A stretch of DNA of 64,000 bases. It comes from an uncultured Aquimarina sp. (GTDB taxonomy: Bacteria; Bacteroidota; Bacteroidia; Flavobacteriales; Flavobacteriaceae). Of this stretch, positions 28,408 to 36,795 are shown in pieces (position 1 is the first letter of the stretch; each line of letters opens with the position of its first letter). Where the stretch lies: contig CANMFM010000004.1 in the NCBI GenBank assembly GCA_947497175.1, positions 124,001 through 188,000 of the forward strand, written 5' to 3'. A program made the translations under genes and the position numbers. The notes beneath the pieces were generated by a model that saw only the letters and a list, made by a program, of their open reading frames with translations, was not told the origin of the DNA and did no database searches.

Positions 28408-28872
28408 TTAAAATGTTATCATAACTTTTGCTTCTACAATATCTTTGTATGCCATACTAGCTTCTTTAGTAACAGTTACCTTTCCTTTTCCTACAGGTTT
28501 AGGCTCTCTGGTTTTCCAGGTTAGTGTAATACTATCATCGGTAGCTGAAATCAATTCCCCTTCAAACTTTTCTTCATTAGTTTTTACCTGAAGCTTTCTA
28601 CCCATATTTTTCTTGTATTGACGAACATGCGATAATCCTTCTGAAACTCCTGCAGACATTACCTGAAGAGAAAAATCTTCTTCTTCTCTATCCAAATTAT
28701 GCTCAATCGCTCTGCTTATAGCGATGCAATCCTCGACCTTAACTCCCTGATCACCATCAATAATAACTTCTATACTATTATCCGGATGAACTTTGCAACT
28801 AATCAAAAATAAAGAAGGCCGCTCATCGAGAGCTTCTTCTAACAATCTTACAACATTATCTTTCAATGACAT
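28408..28872 (-). CDS. rimP: Ribosome maturation factor RimP
   Basis: 154 residues from MSLKDNVVRLLEEAL; the frame extends upstream to 28908 but that part is the leader hairpin. Family features are IDGDQGVKVEDCIAISRAIEHNLD, VMSAGVSEGL and GRKLQVKTN. It assists 30S subunit maturation. First gene of the rimP-nusA-infB operon. Confidence 0.94.
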   Translation of the reverse strand: MSLKDNVVRLLEEALDERPSLFLISCKVHPDNSIEVIIDGDQGVKVEDCIAISRAIEHNLDREEEDFSLQVMSAGVSEGLSHVRQYKKNMGRKLQVKTNEEKFEGELISATDDSITLTWKTREPKPVGKGKVTVTKEASMAYKDIVEAKVMITF

Positions 28873-28880
28873 AAATAGAT

Positions 28881-28906
28881 AAAAAGAGGGGACTTTTCGT
28901 CCCCTC
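28881..28906 (-). terminator. Terminator-like hairpin in the rimP leader
   Basis: On the minus strand GAGGGGAC-GAAAA-GTCCCCTC is an 8-bp GC-rich perfect stem immediately followed by TTTTT, then the rimP ATG 13 bases after the stem. It has the form of an intrinsic terminator but sits between promoter and first gene, so it is best read as an attenuator candidate. Confidence 0.75.
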
Positions 28907-28932
28907 ATCCTGGTTTTTTAATTTCAACGGTG

Positions 28933-28963
28933 CAAAGATAGTAATAATATCTTATATACAAAA
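28933..28963 (-). promoter_or_regulatory. Promoter of rimP-nusA-infB
   Basis: The minus strand reads TTTTG (28963-28959), 18 bases, then TATCTTTG (28940-28933). Both boxes and the spacing match the Bacteroidota primary sigma-factor consensus. Transcription would start near 28927, giving a leader of about 55 nt. Confidence 0.75.
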
Positions 28964-29134
28964 TACCGTAATGAATGAATTTATTTTGTAAATTTAAGAT
29001 ATTCTACAGAGTAGTTTCCTTATTGATACATAGGAATTTATATTTCTAACCAAAAAGGTCTCCGTTCTTTTACACGCTTACAAATTCTAAAAACAGCGAA
29101 GCATTATTAACTAACGTCTCAAAAAAGCTATATT

Positions 29135-29968
29135 ATGATTAAAAGTATACTAGTGCCTACAGATTTTTCTAAACAAGCTGAAAGTGCCTTAAAGGTTGCT
29201 GCTCAAATTGCAAAAAAGAATAACGCCAAAATTTATTTGCTACATATTTTAGAGCTCCCGATGCATTTAACAGACTTAATGTCTTCTGGTGCTCCGGCTC
29301 CGGCTCCTGAAGCTATTTTTTTCATGAAACAGACCCACAAAAAATTTGAAGAAGTACTTGAGCAAGAATATTTAAAGGACATTGAAGTTATTGAAACTGT
29401 AAGTTTTGAGGATGTGATGCACGGCATTATTGATTCCAGCACTAAAAATCAAGTGGATATTATTATAATGGGGTCTCATGGGTCTACTGGTTTTGAAGAG
29501 TTATTTATAGGTTCGAATGCTGAAAAAATTGTTCGCACTTCAAAAGTGCCGGTATTAGTTATCAAAGAAGATTGTGAAATTTTTGAAGTCAAAGATTTTG
29601 TATATGCTACAAACTTTGATGATGAAGACAAACCATCATTATTAGCCGCAAACGAGTTTGCCAATTCAATTAGAGCAAAACTACATCTTGTTTGGATCAA
29701 TACCGCAAATGGCTTTAAAACTACTTATGAAACTGAAGAGAAAATGAATAAAATGATCTCCGGGTTAGGCATCAACAACTACACCCTTAATATATACAAT
29801 GACATTACTGTAGAAAAAGGAATTCTGAATTTTGCAGATTCGATTAAAGCAGGAATGATTGGAATAAGCACACATGGCAGAAAGGGGATATCTCATTTCA
29901 TTAACGGTAGCCTGGGCGAAGACGTTGTAAATCATGCCAAGCGACCTGTGTTAACATTTAAAATATAA
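29135..29968 (+). CDS. Tandem universal stress protein (UspA family)
   Basis: 277 residues made of two Usp domains. The first (1-145) has the start MIKSILVPTDFSKQAESAL and the ATP-binding pattern GSHGSTGFEELFIGSNAEKIVRTSKVPVLVI. The second (about 150-277) is more divergent but retains STHGRKGISHFINGSLGEDVVNHAKRPVLTF. Such tandem proteins are common in Bacteroidota and are linked to stress survival; the exact role is unknown. Followed by a strong terminator. Confidence 0.9.
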   Translation: MIKSILVPTDFSKQAESALKVAAQIAKKNNAKIYLLHILELPMHLTDLMSSGAPAPAPEAIFFMKQTHKKFEEVLEQEYLKDIEVIETVSFEDVMHGIIDSSTKNQVDIIIMGSHGSTGFEELFIGSNAEKIVRTSKVPVLVIKEDCEIFEVKDFVYATNFDDEDKPSLLAANEFANSIRAKLHLVWINTANGFKTTYETEEKMNKMISGLGINNYTLNIYNDITVEKGILNFADSIKAGMIGISTHGRKGISHFINGSLGEDVVNHAKRPVLTFKI

Positions 29969-30037
29969 TGACACCCAAATAATTACCCTGGAGGGAATAG
30001 ATTCCCTTAACCATATCCCATGTTCGTTCTAAAACAG

Positions 30038-30069
30038 AAAAAGGAATGCTTTCGAAGCATTCCTTTTTT
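30038..30069 (+). terminator. Terminator after the usp gene
   Basis: AAAAAGGAATGCTT (30038-30051) and AAGCATTCCTTTTT (30055-30068) form a 14-bp stem with a short loop followed by T. Confidence 0.9.
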
Positions 30070-30180
30070 AATATTTATTTAACACCTACAATCAAAAACA
30101 AACTACAACCTATTCATTTGAAACATAAAGAGAGAGAATACTTAAAATCATTACACCATCTAAGTTACTCTACTAGAGCT

Positions 30181-30206
30181 CCCTTCGACATACGCTCAGG
30201 ATAAAC
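30181..30206. repeat. Possible interspersed repeat fragment (CTTCGACATACGCTCAGGA)
   Basis: The segment resembles the CTTCGACTNCGCTCAG-type sequences that I recall as dispersed intergenic repeats in Flavobacteriaceae genomes. Only one copy is in the window, so this rests on recollection. Confidence 0.3.
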
Positions 30207-30238
30207 TTTTCGCCCTAAAAAACCTTTACTTTAAAAAC

Positions 30239-30277
30239 AAAAAAAAGGAACAACCTTATAATTAGTTGCTCCTTTTT
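30239..30277 (-). terminator. Terminator of tRNA-Gln
   Basis: Minus-strand AAAAAGGAGCAAC and GTTGTTCCTTTTT form a 13-bp stem with one G-U pair and a T run, starting 4 bases past the tRNA. Confidence 0.8.
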
Positions 30278-30280
30278 AAG

Positions 30281-30353
30281 TTGGTCTACTAGGGCTCGAA
30301 CCTAGACTCTTCTGGACCAAAACCAGACGTGTTGCCAGTTACACCATAGACCA
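30281..30353 (-). tRNA. tRNA-Gln (anticodon TTG)
   Basis: The minus strand folds as a complete cloverleaf: acceptor TGGTCTA/TAGACCA, D arm GTGT...ACAC, anticodon arm TCTGG-TTTTGGT-CCAGA with anticodon TTG (reads CAA), T arm CTAGG-TTCGAGC-CCTAG, discriminator A. The 3' CCA is not encoded. It is a single tRNA gene with its own promoter and terminator. Confidence 0.96.
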
Positions 30354-30370
30354 ATGCGTCATTGCGGGTG

Positions 30371-30401
30371 CAAATTTAAAACATTCTTTCGGCTCTGCAA
30401 A
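30371..30401 (-). promoter_or_regulatory. Promoter of tRNA-Gln
   Basis: The minus strand reads TTTG (30401-30398), 19 bases, then TAAATTTG (30378-30371), matching both Bacteroidota promoter boxes. The expected start lies about 10 bases before the tRNA 5' end. Confidence 0.75.
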
Positions 30402-30563
30402 CATTTTTTTAAAATTATTTACTAAAAATCTCATAATGCATGTTTTTAGGAAGTACTGGGATCTCATATAATATAAACTTCTGTTAAGCGTTTGCTAAAA
30501 AAACTCAAGGGAAAGTATTTTTATTACTAAATTCGCCACACGTTATACAACTGATACAATCTT

Positions 30564-33500
30564 ATGAATACATTCAACTTTACTAAGTGGAATAAAATAT
30601 TAGGCTGGGTAGTTTTTGCCATTGCCTTATGTGTATACTCGATGACCGTAGAACCTACCGCCAGTTTTTGGGATGCGGGAGAATATATTGCAACTTCATC
30701 AAAATTACAAGTTGGGCATCCTCCGGGAGCACCTATTTTTCAAATGATTGGTGCATTTGCGAGTGCATTTGCTTCAGATAACACCCAAATTGCGTTAATG
30801 GTCAACATGACTTCTGCCTTTGCCAGTGCATTTACGATCCTATTTATGTTTTGGTCAATCACCATTCTAGTAAAAAAATTAATTGTAAAAGATGAAGAGT
30901 TTACACAAGGAAAAGCAATGGCCGTATTAGGAAGTGCTCTAGTGGGCTCTTTAGCATTTACCTTTACCGATAGTTTCTGGTTTAATGCAGTAGAGGCCGA
31001 AGTTTATGCTATGGCAACATGCATTTTATCCGTTCTTTTTTACTTGGGATTATTATGGGAGAGGGATATGCATATGCCAAGAGGAAATAAATGGTTGATT
31101 TTAATCTCTTTTATTGTTGGTTTGTCATTTGGAGTTCACTTCATGGGATTATTATCAATTCCGGCTATTGGCCTGTTATATTACTTTAAGAATTATAAAG
31201 AAATTACTTTAAAAAATTTCATCATCGCTAATGTTACTGTAGTAGCTATACTTTTGTTTATCTTTAAATTATTATTGCCTTCTACATTAAAATTCTTTGG
31301 TGTCGCTGAAGTATTTTTTGTAAACGCAATTGGCCTTCCGTTCAACTCTGGGACAATTATTGCCGGACTTATTATTATCGCAGCTTTTTACTACGCAATA
31401 AAATACACCCGAAAAAAAGAATACCCGCAACTTAACACTCTATTACTGTGTGTTTTATTTATTCTTATTGGATTTTCAAGTTGGATTATGCTGCCCATTA
31501 GAGCGAATGCAGGTACTGTAATAAATGAAAATAACCCTAATAATGCCAGAGAACTTTTGGCATATTATAACTTAGAGCAATATCCAGAAACCCATCTTTT
31601 TTATGGGCCACAGTTTACTGAAATCTATGCTGGTTTGGACGAAAACAACCCATACGAAGATGACAAGCCCAAATATGAAAAAGATTCTAAAACCGGGAAA
31701 TATGTTATCGTAAACGATTGGAAAAACGCCAGACAAAATCTTGATAATGCCCATAAAGCATTACTACCAAGAATGTGGAGCACCGAGCATATTGCAAATT
31801 ATATGGAGTTTACCGGCCCCTTAAAGTTTACGATAAAACCTGAATATCAAGACGAAGATGAATTGTTGAATGCCGTAACTCAATTTAGAAGAGAATATGC
31901 AAGCGGTAAACTAGACAATGAAGATTATCACAAATTTCTTCAGTCCTTTGGAAACTATCTTACTGTAGAAAAACCCTCGTTTTGGGACAATGTTACGTAT
32001 ATGTTTGAGTACCAAATGGGGTACATGTACTGGCGTTATTTTATGTGGAATTTTGCAGGAAGACAAGATGACAATCAAGGTAAACTTACAAACCTCGAAG
32101 GAAACTGGCTGAGCGGTATTAAATTTATTGACGAAGCGCGTTTAGGATCACAAGATAATTTGCCGTCAGATGCCCTAAAAAACAAGGCCAGAAATACCTA
32201 TTATTTTTTACCTCTGCTCTTGGGACTTATCGGATTTGTATTCATGTTTCAGCGCGACAAAAAATATTTCTGGGTATTACTCGTATTTTTCTTATTTACG
32301 GGCTTAGCGCTCAAAGTTTATTTAAATGAAAGACCTTTTGAGCCAAGAGAACGTGATTATGCCTTAGTGGGTTCGTTTTATGTATTTGCGATCTGGATAG
32401 GTTTTGGAGTATATGCGTTATTTGACTTACTTAAAGAATATCTAAAGCCCAAACTTCTTGCTCCTATTGTTACCACAGTTTGTTTATTGGCAGTACCCGT
32501 GCTATTAGCTTCAGAGAATTGGGACGATCATGATCGTTCAAATCGATATACAGCACAGGCCATGGCAAAAATGTATTTACAATCGTGCCAAGAAGATGCT
32601 ATTCTTTTTACTATTGGAGATAATGATACTTTTGCCTTATGGTATGCCCAGGAAATCGAAGGGTACAGAACTGATGTAAGAACTGTAAACACGAGTCTTT
32701 TTGCTACCGACTGGTATATAGACCAAATGAAAAGAGCCGCTTACGAAGGCAAACCTATTCCATCCCAACTAACCCATGATTTTTATAAATGGGGAAATAA
32801 TGATGCCATCTACTACAAACCGGTGACAAAAGACACTATGTTAATCAAAAACTGGATGCGCTGGATACAAACCGACGACCCAAGAACCAAAGGCGATCTA
32901 AGCAGCGGAAAAAAAGTAAATACTTTTCCTACGAAACACATTAGAATACCTGTAAATAAAGAAGCAGTTCTCAAAAGTGGAATCGTGGCCCAAAAAGATG
33001 CTGATCTCATTGTACCCTATATAGACATCCATCTAAAAGGCGACTTATTATTCAAAAACAGGTTATTGATGCTAGATATTATCGCCAACAATAACTGGGA
33101 GCGCCCGATATATTTTACCGGAGGAAGCTACGGAGATGATGACTTTTTATGGATGAAAGACTATTTACAATTGGATGGTGTTACCTATAAACTAGTGCCT
33201 ATACGCACAAAACAAGATCCCCGAAATCCATTTGATATGGGTAGAATCGATACCGATTTAATGTATAAAAATGTAACTAGTTGGGATTGGGGTAATAGTG
33301 ATGACCCAAACATATATCACGATCCGGAAACCCGAAAAAATGCAATTACATATAGAAGTAATCTTGCCAGATTAGTCGAAGCCTTAATTCAGGAAGGTAA
33401 AAAAGATAAGGCTAAAGTAATTTTAGATCTGGCCATGGAAAAAATGCCAATAGAATTCTATGAATATTACACGCTCTTAGAAGCATATGTTACCGGCTAT

Positions 33501-33863
33501 TATCAAGTAGGTGAAAAACAAAAAGCAAGGGATCTCTGGGAAAAAATAGCCAAAAAGTACCAGGAACAGCTTACTTATTTTGGAAGTTTAGAGCTTAAAG
33601 ATCAGTACCACTATGCCGAAGACATTGTAACCAATGTTGAACGCTATCGAAGTGTGGTTGATTTACTACTGGTTAATCAAGATAGAGAAATGATTGAAGA
33701 GAAAGCAGATGAATTTAATAAGTATCTGGGGCTTTTCACCAGGTTATATTCTGCAGATGAAGCATATGATGATGAAGCTATAAAAAAGCAAGAAGAAGAT
33801 TTAATCAAAGAATTCCAAAATCAAGAAGAAAACCTGGATTCTTTAGATACAATTTCTAACTAA
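30564..33863 (+). CDS. DUF2723 membrane protein (glycosyltransferase-like)
   Basis: 1099 residues. The start (KILGWVVFAIALCVYSMTVEPTASFWDAGEYIATSSKLQVGHPPGAPIFQMIGA) is the DUF2723 hallmark, resembling O-mannosyltransferase-type GT-C enzymes with an acidic motif after the first helix (DAGE). About 12 helices lie in the first 320 residues and in a second block near 540-650; long soluble stretches follow and the C-terminus looks TPR-like. It is likely an inner-membrane sugar transferase for exported proteins or glycolipids, inferred from the fold only. A terminator follows. Confidence 0.88.
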   Translation: MNTFNFTKWNKILGWVVFAIALCVYSMTVEPTASFWDAGEYIATSSKLQVGHPPGAPIFQMIGAFASAFASDNTQIALMVNMTSAFASAFTILFMFWSITILVKKLIVKDEEFTQGKAMAVLGSALVGSLAFTFTDSFWFNAVEAEVYAMATCILSVLFYLGLLWERDMHMPRGNKWLILISFIVGLSFGVHFMGLLSIPAIGLLYYFKNYKEITLKNFIIANVTVVAILLFIFKLLLPSTLKFFGVAEVFFVNAIGLPFNSGTIIAGLIIIAAFYYAIKYTRKKEYPQLNTLLLCVLFILIGFSSWIMLPIRANAGTVINENNPNNARELLAYYNLEQYPETHLFYGPQFTEIYAGLDENNPYEDDKPKYEKDSKTGKYVIVNDWKNARQNLDNAHKALLPRMWSTEHIANYMEFTGPLKFTIKPEYQDEDELLNAVTQFRREYASGKLDNEDYHKFLQSFGNYLTVEKPSFWDNVTYMFEYQMGYMYWRYFMWNFAGRQDDNQGKLTNLEGNWLSGIKFIDEARLGSQDNLPSDALKNKARNTYYFLPLLLGLIGFVFMFQRDKKYFWVLLVFFLFTGLALKVYLNERPFEPRERDYALVGSFYVFAIWIGFGVYALFDLLKEYLKPKLLAPIVTTVCLLAVPVLLASENWDDHDRSNRYTAQAMAKMYLQSCQEDAILFTIGDNDTFALWYAQEIEGYRTDVRTVNTSLFATDWYIDQMKRAAYEGKPIPSQLTHDFYKWGNNDAIYYKPVTKDTMLIKNWMRWIQTDDPRTKGDLSSGKKVNTFPTKHIRIPVNKEAVLKSGIVAQKDADLIVPYIDIHLKGDLLFKNRLLMLDIIANNNWERPIYFTGGSYGDDDFLWMKDYLQLDGVTYKLVPIRTKQDPRNPFDMGRIDTDLMYKNVTSWDWGNSDDPNIYHDPETRKNAITYRSNLARLVEALIQEGKKDKAKVILDLAMEKMPIEFYEYYTLLEAYVTGYYQVGEKQKARDLWEKIAKKYQEQLTYFGSLELKDQYHYAEDIVTNVERYRSVVDLLLVNQDREMIEEKADEFNKYLGLFTRLYSADEAYDDEAIKKQEEDLIKEFQNQEENLDSLDTISN

Positions 33864-33874
33864 TACAACTAACA

Positions 33875-33895
33875 GGCGGGCTTTGCCCGTCTTTT
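33875..33895 (+). terminator. Terminator after the DUF2723 gene
   Basis: GGCGGGC-TTT-GCCCGTC then CTTTT/ATTTTTT. It ends only about 13 bases before the GTG start of the deacetylase gene, so that gene either reads through or has a promoter overlapping the DUF2723 3' end. Confidence 0.8.
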
Positions 33896-33907
33896 ATTTT
33901 TTATAAG

Positions 33908-34558
33908 GTGGACTTAATTCCAAATAAAACACCCAAGGTTCTAAAACAATTTTTTGTTACTTATGCTTGGGATTTTCATAATAAAAATGAAAAAAAATTG
34001 TACCTCACCTTTGATGATGGCCCTATACCTGATATTACAGAGTTTGTACTAGAACAACTACATACATTTGAAGCAAAAGCGACTTTTTTTTGCATAGGAG
34101 AGAATATTAAAAAACATCCTGATATTTTTAAAAAAATTCTATCAAGTGATCACGCCATAGGAAATCACACCATGAATCATTTAAAAGTATGGAAAAATGA
34201 TCCAAAAACGTATCTAAAAAATGTAAGAGAATGTCAAGATATTATCCAGAAATACACCAACATACAATCCAACACAAAACTTTTCAGACCGCCATATGGA
34301 CAAATAAGCTATTCTAAATTTAAAACATTAGAAAAACTGGGATATCAAATTATACTATGGGATGTGTTATCAAAAGACTGGGATAAGACAGTACGCAAAG
34401 AACAGTGTTTCCAAAATGTAATTCAAAACACATCACAAGGAAGCATTATTGTCTTTCATGATAGTATCAAAGCTTCAAGAAACTTAAAGTATACATTACC
34501 CAAAGTATTGGATTATTTTACTAAGAAAGGATTTGTATTTGATAAAATAGAGTATTAA
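33908..34558 (+). CDS. Polysaccharide deacetylase (NodB-type)
   Basis: 216 residues from a GTG start. NodB motifs are complete: LTFDDGP (about 32-38, catalytic base and metal Asp), GNHTMNH (metal-binding HxxxxH-type), RPPYG, LWDVLSKDW and IIVFHD. It removes acyl groups from N-acetylated sugars in polysaccharide or peptidoglycan. There is no signal peptide. Its TAA overlaps the stop codon of the convergent thioredoxin-like gene. Confidence 0.9.
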   Translation: MDLIPNKTPKVLKQFFVTYAWDFHNKNEKKLYLTFDDGPIPDITEFVLEQLHTFEAKATFFCIGENIKKHPDIFKKILSSDHAIGNHTMNHLKVWKNDPKTYLKNVRECQDIIQKYTNIQSNTKLFRPPYGQISYSKFKTLEKLGYQIILWDVLSKDWDKTVRKEQCFQNVIQNTSQGSIIVFHDSIKASRNLKYTLPKVLDYFTKKGFVFDKIEY

Positions 34559-34851
34559 ACATACTCTTTCATAAGACCAATGAGTGTATTGGCATCTTGT
34601 TCTCCACTTTGCCTCCATACCATCTCACCTTGTTTATAAATCATTAATGTAGGAAGCCCCTTGATACGAAGTGCGGTAGCAAGCTCTTCATTTTTATCAA
34701 CATCTATCTTTATTACTTTACCTTTATCCCCAAGTGCAGCAGCTACATCTTTTAGCACAGGATGCATTGCTAAAGAAGGCTCATTCCATTCGGTATAAAA
34801 ATCCAATAAAACAGGAATATCAATACCAATTATATCTCCAAACTTTGACAT
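34555..34851 (-). CDS. Thioredoxin-fold protein lacking the active-site cysteines
   Basis: 98 residues from ATG at 34851 (a TTG two codons upstream is not preferred). It is clearly thioredoxin-like (VLLDFYTEWNEPS..., KVIKIDVDKNEELATALRIKGLPTLMIYKQGEMVWRQSG), but the WCGPC motif is WNEPS and the whole protein has no cysteine. The cis-proline (GLPTLM) is kept. It therefore cannot do dithiol chemistry and may be a binding or scaffold protein. Stop codons of this gene and the deacetylase overlap in TTAA. Confidence 0.88.
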   Translation of the reverse strand: MSKFGDIIGIDIPVLLDFYTEWNEPSLAMHPVLKDVAAALGDKGKVIKIDVDKNEELATALRIKGLPTLMIYKQGEMVWRQSGEQDANTLIGLMKEYV

Positions 34852-34932
34852 GTTCAAAAACTTTTATGTTTTAGGCCATTTATACTAATCAACCGACCTT
34901 TAAACCATTGTAAATATACTATTTTCTGAGAA

Positions 34933-36171
34933 TTAAGAAAGTTGCGTCTTTTTTCTTAATTCGATTACTGTAATCTCGGGCCAAATACCAACTCTTCCAG
35001 GAAAGGCATGAAACCCGAACCCACGATTTACATTTAAATAGCGTCCCACTTCATTGTACATGCCAGCCCATTGCTTATACACATATTGCACAGGACTCCA
35101 TCGTACTAGCCCAGGGATTTCAATCCCAAATTGAAATCCATGCGTATGACCACTTAGCGTAAGGTGATAATGATTGGCGTGCTTTTTTACTTCGTATTCC
35201 CAATGGGATGGATCATGACTTAATAAGACTTTAAAATCATCTTGAGCCACTTTCTCTGAAGCTTTGTTCAAATCTCCAGCCTTTTTGAAGTTATGCCCCC
35301 AATTCTCTACACCTATTACAGCAATACGTTCGCCATCTTTTTCAATAAAAGCGCTATCATTAAGTAACAGATTAAAATCGATTTTATTATGAACATCCTT
35401 TATTGCCTCAAAATTTGCTTCTTTTTCTTCCTGACTATTCCATGTAACATACTCTCCATAATCATGATTTCCCAAAACAGAGTACTTTCCATACTTAGGA
35501 GTTTTAATACGCTTAAAGGTATCAATCCAATCATCCATTTCTTCTGCCACCGTATTTACAATATCGCCAGTAAAAAGAAGAAGGTCTGTTTCTTGTTCAT
35601 TAATTAAGTCTACTGCATACTCGATCTTTTCGGCATCATCAAAACTTCCAGAATGTATATCCGAAATTTGAGTAATTCTAAACCCATCAAACGCCGTTGG
35701 CAAATCCTCAAAATGTAAGACGTGCCGTATAACTTTAAAATTATACTTCCCTCTAAAAATACCATGTAAGAGCCCTGCAAACGGTATGGCCGCAACCCCT
35801 AACGCAAGTTGGCTTATAAATTTTCTGCGATCAGGAAGATATTCTGTCGCAGTTCCTTCAAAAAAAGTATTGGTTAAATACGTATATCCTGCAATACATA
35901 CTCTAATGATATCTTCTCCAAACATAAAAAGCACCAAAATCAATTTCGGAACTATGGTTAACAACAGGAGACCACTGGCCCTTAGGGTATACTTAGTAGG
36001 CCCCACGCTTCTATCGTAATTTGCAAAAATGTATATTACATACCCCAAAATCATTAACGACAACACAAAATACCCTATTTGTAACCACAAATTTTTTGTC
36101 ATTGTTTTTACGGCCTGAAATGCATAAACCTCAAGAAGTACATATAAAATTATAGGGAGTAACCAACGCAT
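34933..36171 (-). CDS. Membrane-anchored metallophosphoesterase
   Basis: 412 residues. Four N-terminal hydrophobic segments (to about 130) precede a calcineurin-like phosphoesterase domain with all metal motifs: DIHSGSFDD, GDIVNTVAEE, GNHDYG, SHDPSHW and SGHTHGFQFG. Family members of this form (YaeI-like) act on lipid or nucleotide phosphates; the substrate here is unknown. Confidence 0.9.
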   Translation of the reverse strand: MRWLLPIILYVLLEVYAFQAVKTMTKNLWLQIGYFVLSLMILGYVIYIFANYDRSVGPTKYTLRASGLLLLTIVPKLILVLFMFGEDIIRVCIAGYTYLTNTFFEGTATEYLPDRRKFISQLALGVAAIPFAGLLHGIFRGKYNFKVIRHVLHFEDLPTAFDGFRITQISDIHSGSFDDAEKIEYAVDLINEQETDLLLFTGDIVNTVAEEMDDWIDTFKRIKTPKYGKYSVLGNHDYGEYVTWNSQEEKEANFEAIKDVHNKIDFNLLLNDSAFIEKDGERIAVIGVENWGHNFKKAGDLNKASEKVAQDDFKVLLSHDPSHWEYEVKKHANHYHLTLSGHTHGFQFGIEIPGLVRWSPVQYVYKQWAGMYNEVGRYLNVNRGFGFHAFPGRVGIWPEITVIELRKKTQLS

Positions 36172-36349
36172 AACACATTCAAATTTATTTACTAAGCAAA
36201 ACTATCTCTCCTTTTTAATATCTAGGTGTTTTTAAGTAAAAATTAACGATATCCATTTCTGAAAACACTAAAAAAGACCAAAAAGCAACTCTTTATAAAA
36301 TCATAAATCTTAGTAATTTCTTTTAGAAGTAAAATTATTATTTGTAACT

Positions 36350-36502
36350 TCGTCTAAATATATACCGCAAAGGTTTATTAGGGTAATGATAAAAAATCTA
36401 TTTTATATATAAAATTTACTATCGTATTTAAAGCAGTTGATACATTGTTATCAATTTTATTTTGGGGCGAAATGCCGTCAGTTTTTGACGGCATTTCTTT
36501 TT
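36350..36502 (+). ncRNA. Candidate small RNA ending at an orphan terminator
   Basis: A strong plus-strand terminator has no upstream plus-strand gene within 1.9 kb, so something short must be transcribed. The stretch before it holds a smaller hairpin (TTGATA...TATCAA, near 36437-36454) and no coding frame beyond 8 codons. A -7-like TATTATTTG lies at 36336-36344. The 5' end is a guess and no known RNA family is recognised. Confidence 0.4.
36469..36502 (+). terminator. Orphan strong terminator
   Basis: GAAATGCCGTCA (36469-36480), loop GTTTT, TGACGGCATTTC (36486-36497), then TTTTT. The 12-bp stem is perfect and the T run is only on the plus-strand side. Confidence 0.88.
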
Positions 36503-36571
36503 ATATTTATTCTATGTTTTAGAACCATTTAAATAATCTTCTTTTTATATTGCGTTTCTAAAAATTACTGG

Positions 36572-36772
36572 TTGTGCATTTAAAAGAAATGCTAAAAAAG
36601 TATCATTTCGAGTATTTTGTTTCAATACACTCTCATCTACACTTAAGATGGAAGGAGACAAACGTATCGAAAACAGCTTTTACACCAATAATCCTATTCT
36701 CGATATACTTCTCCTTCGGTCGAAGTACTCGAATTGCTGGATTTTGGTAAAAAATCAATTCTAAATGCACAA
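36572..36772. repeat. 201-bp foldback element with 11-bp terminal inverted repeats
   Basis: TTGTGCATTTA (36572-36582) and TAAATGCACAA (36762-36772) are perfect inverted ends. A second inverted pair TTCGAGTA (36607-36614)/TACTCGAA (36726-36733) is nested inside, and CTTCGGTCGAAG forms a hairpin near 36713-36724. There is no coding content. It looks like a small non-autonomous or REP-like element. Confidence 0.55.
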
Positions 36773-36795
36773 TAGACTAAAAATTTACTCACGTT

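Larger units (their letters stand above)
29969..30280. other. Intergenic region between usp gene and tRNA-Gln
   Basis: No gene seen. It holds the usp terminator (30038-30069), a repeat-like segment (30181-30206) and the tRNA-Gln terminator (30239-30277). Confidence 0.6.
36172..36795. other. Long intergenic region before polA
   Basis: 624 bases without a protein gene. It contains an orphan plus-strand terminator with a possible small RNA (36350-36502) and a 201-bp foldback element (36572-36772). Confidence 0.7.

Noticed and set aside
36386..36412. Eight-codon frame (MIKNLFYI) before the orphan terminator
   Set aside because: Too short to support as a gene.
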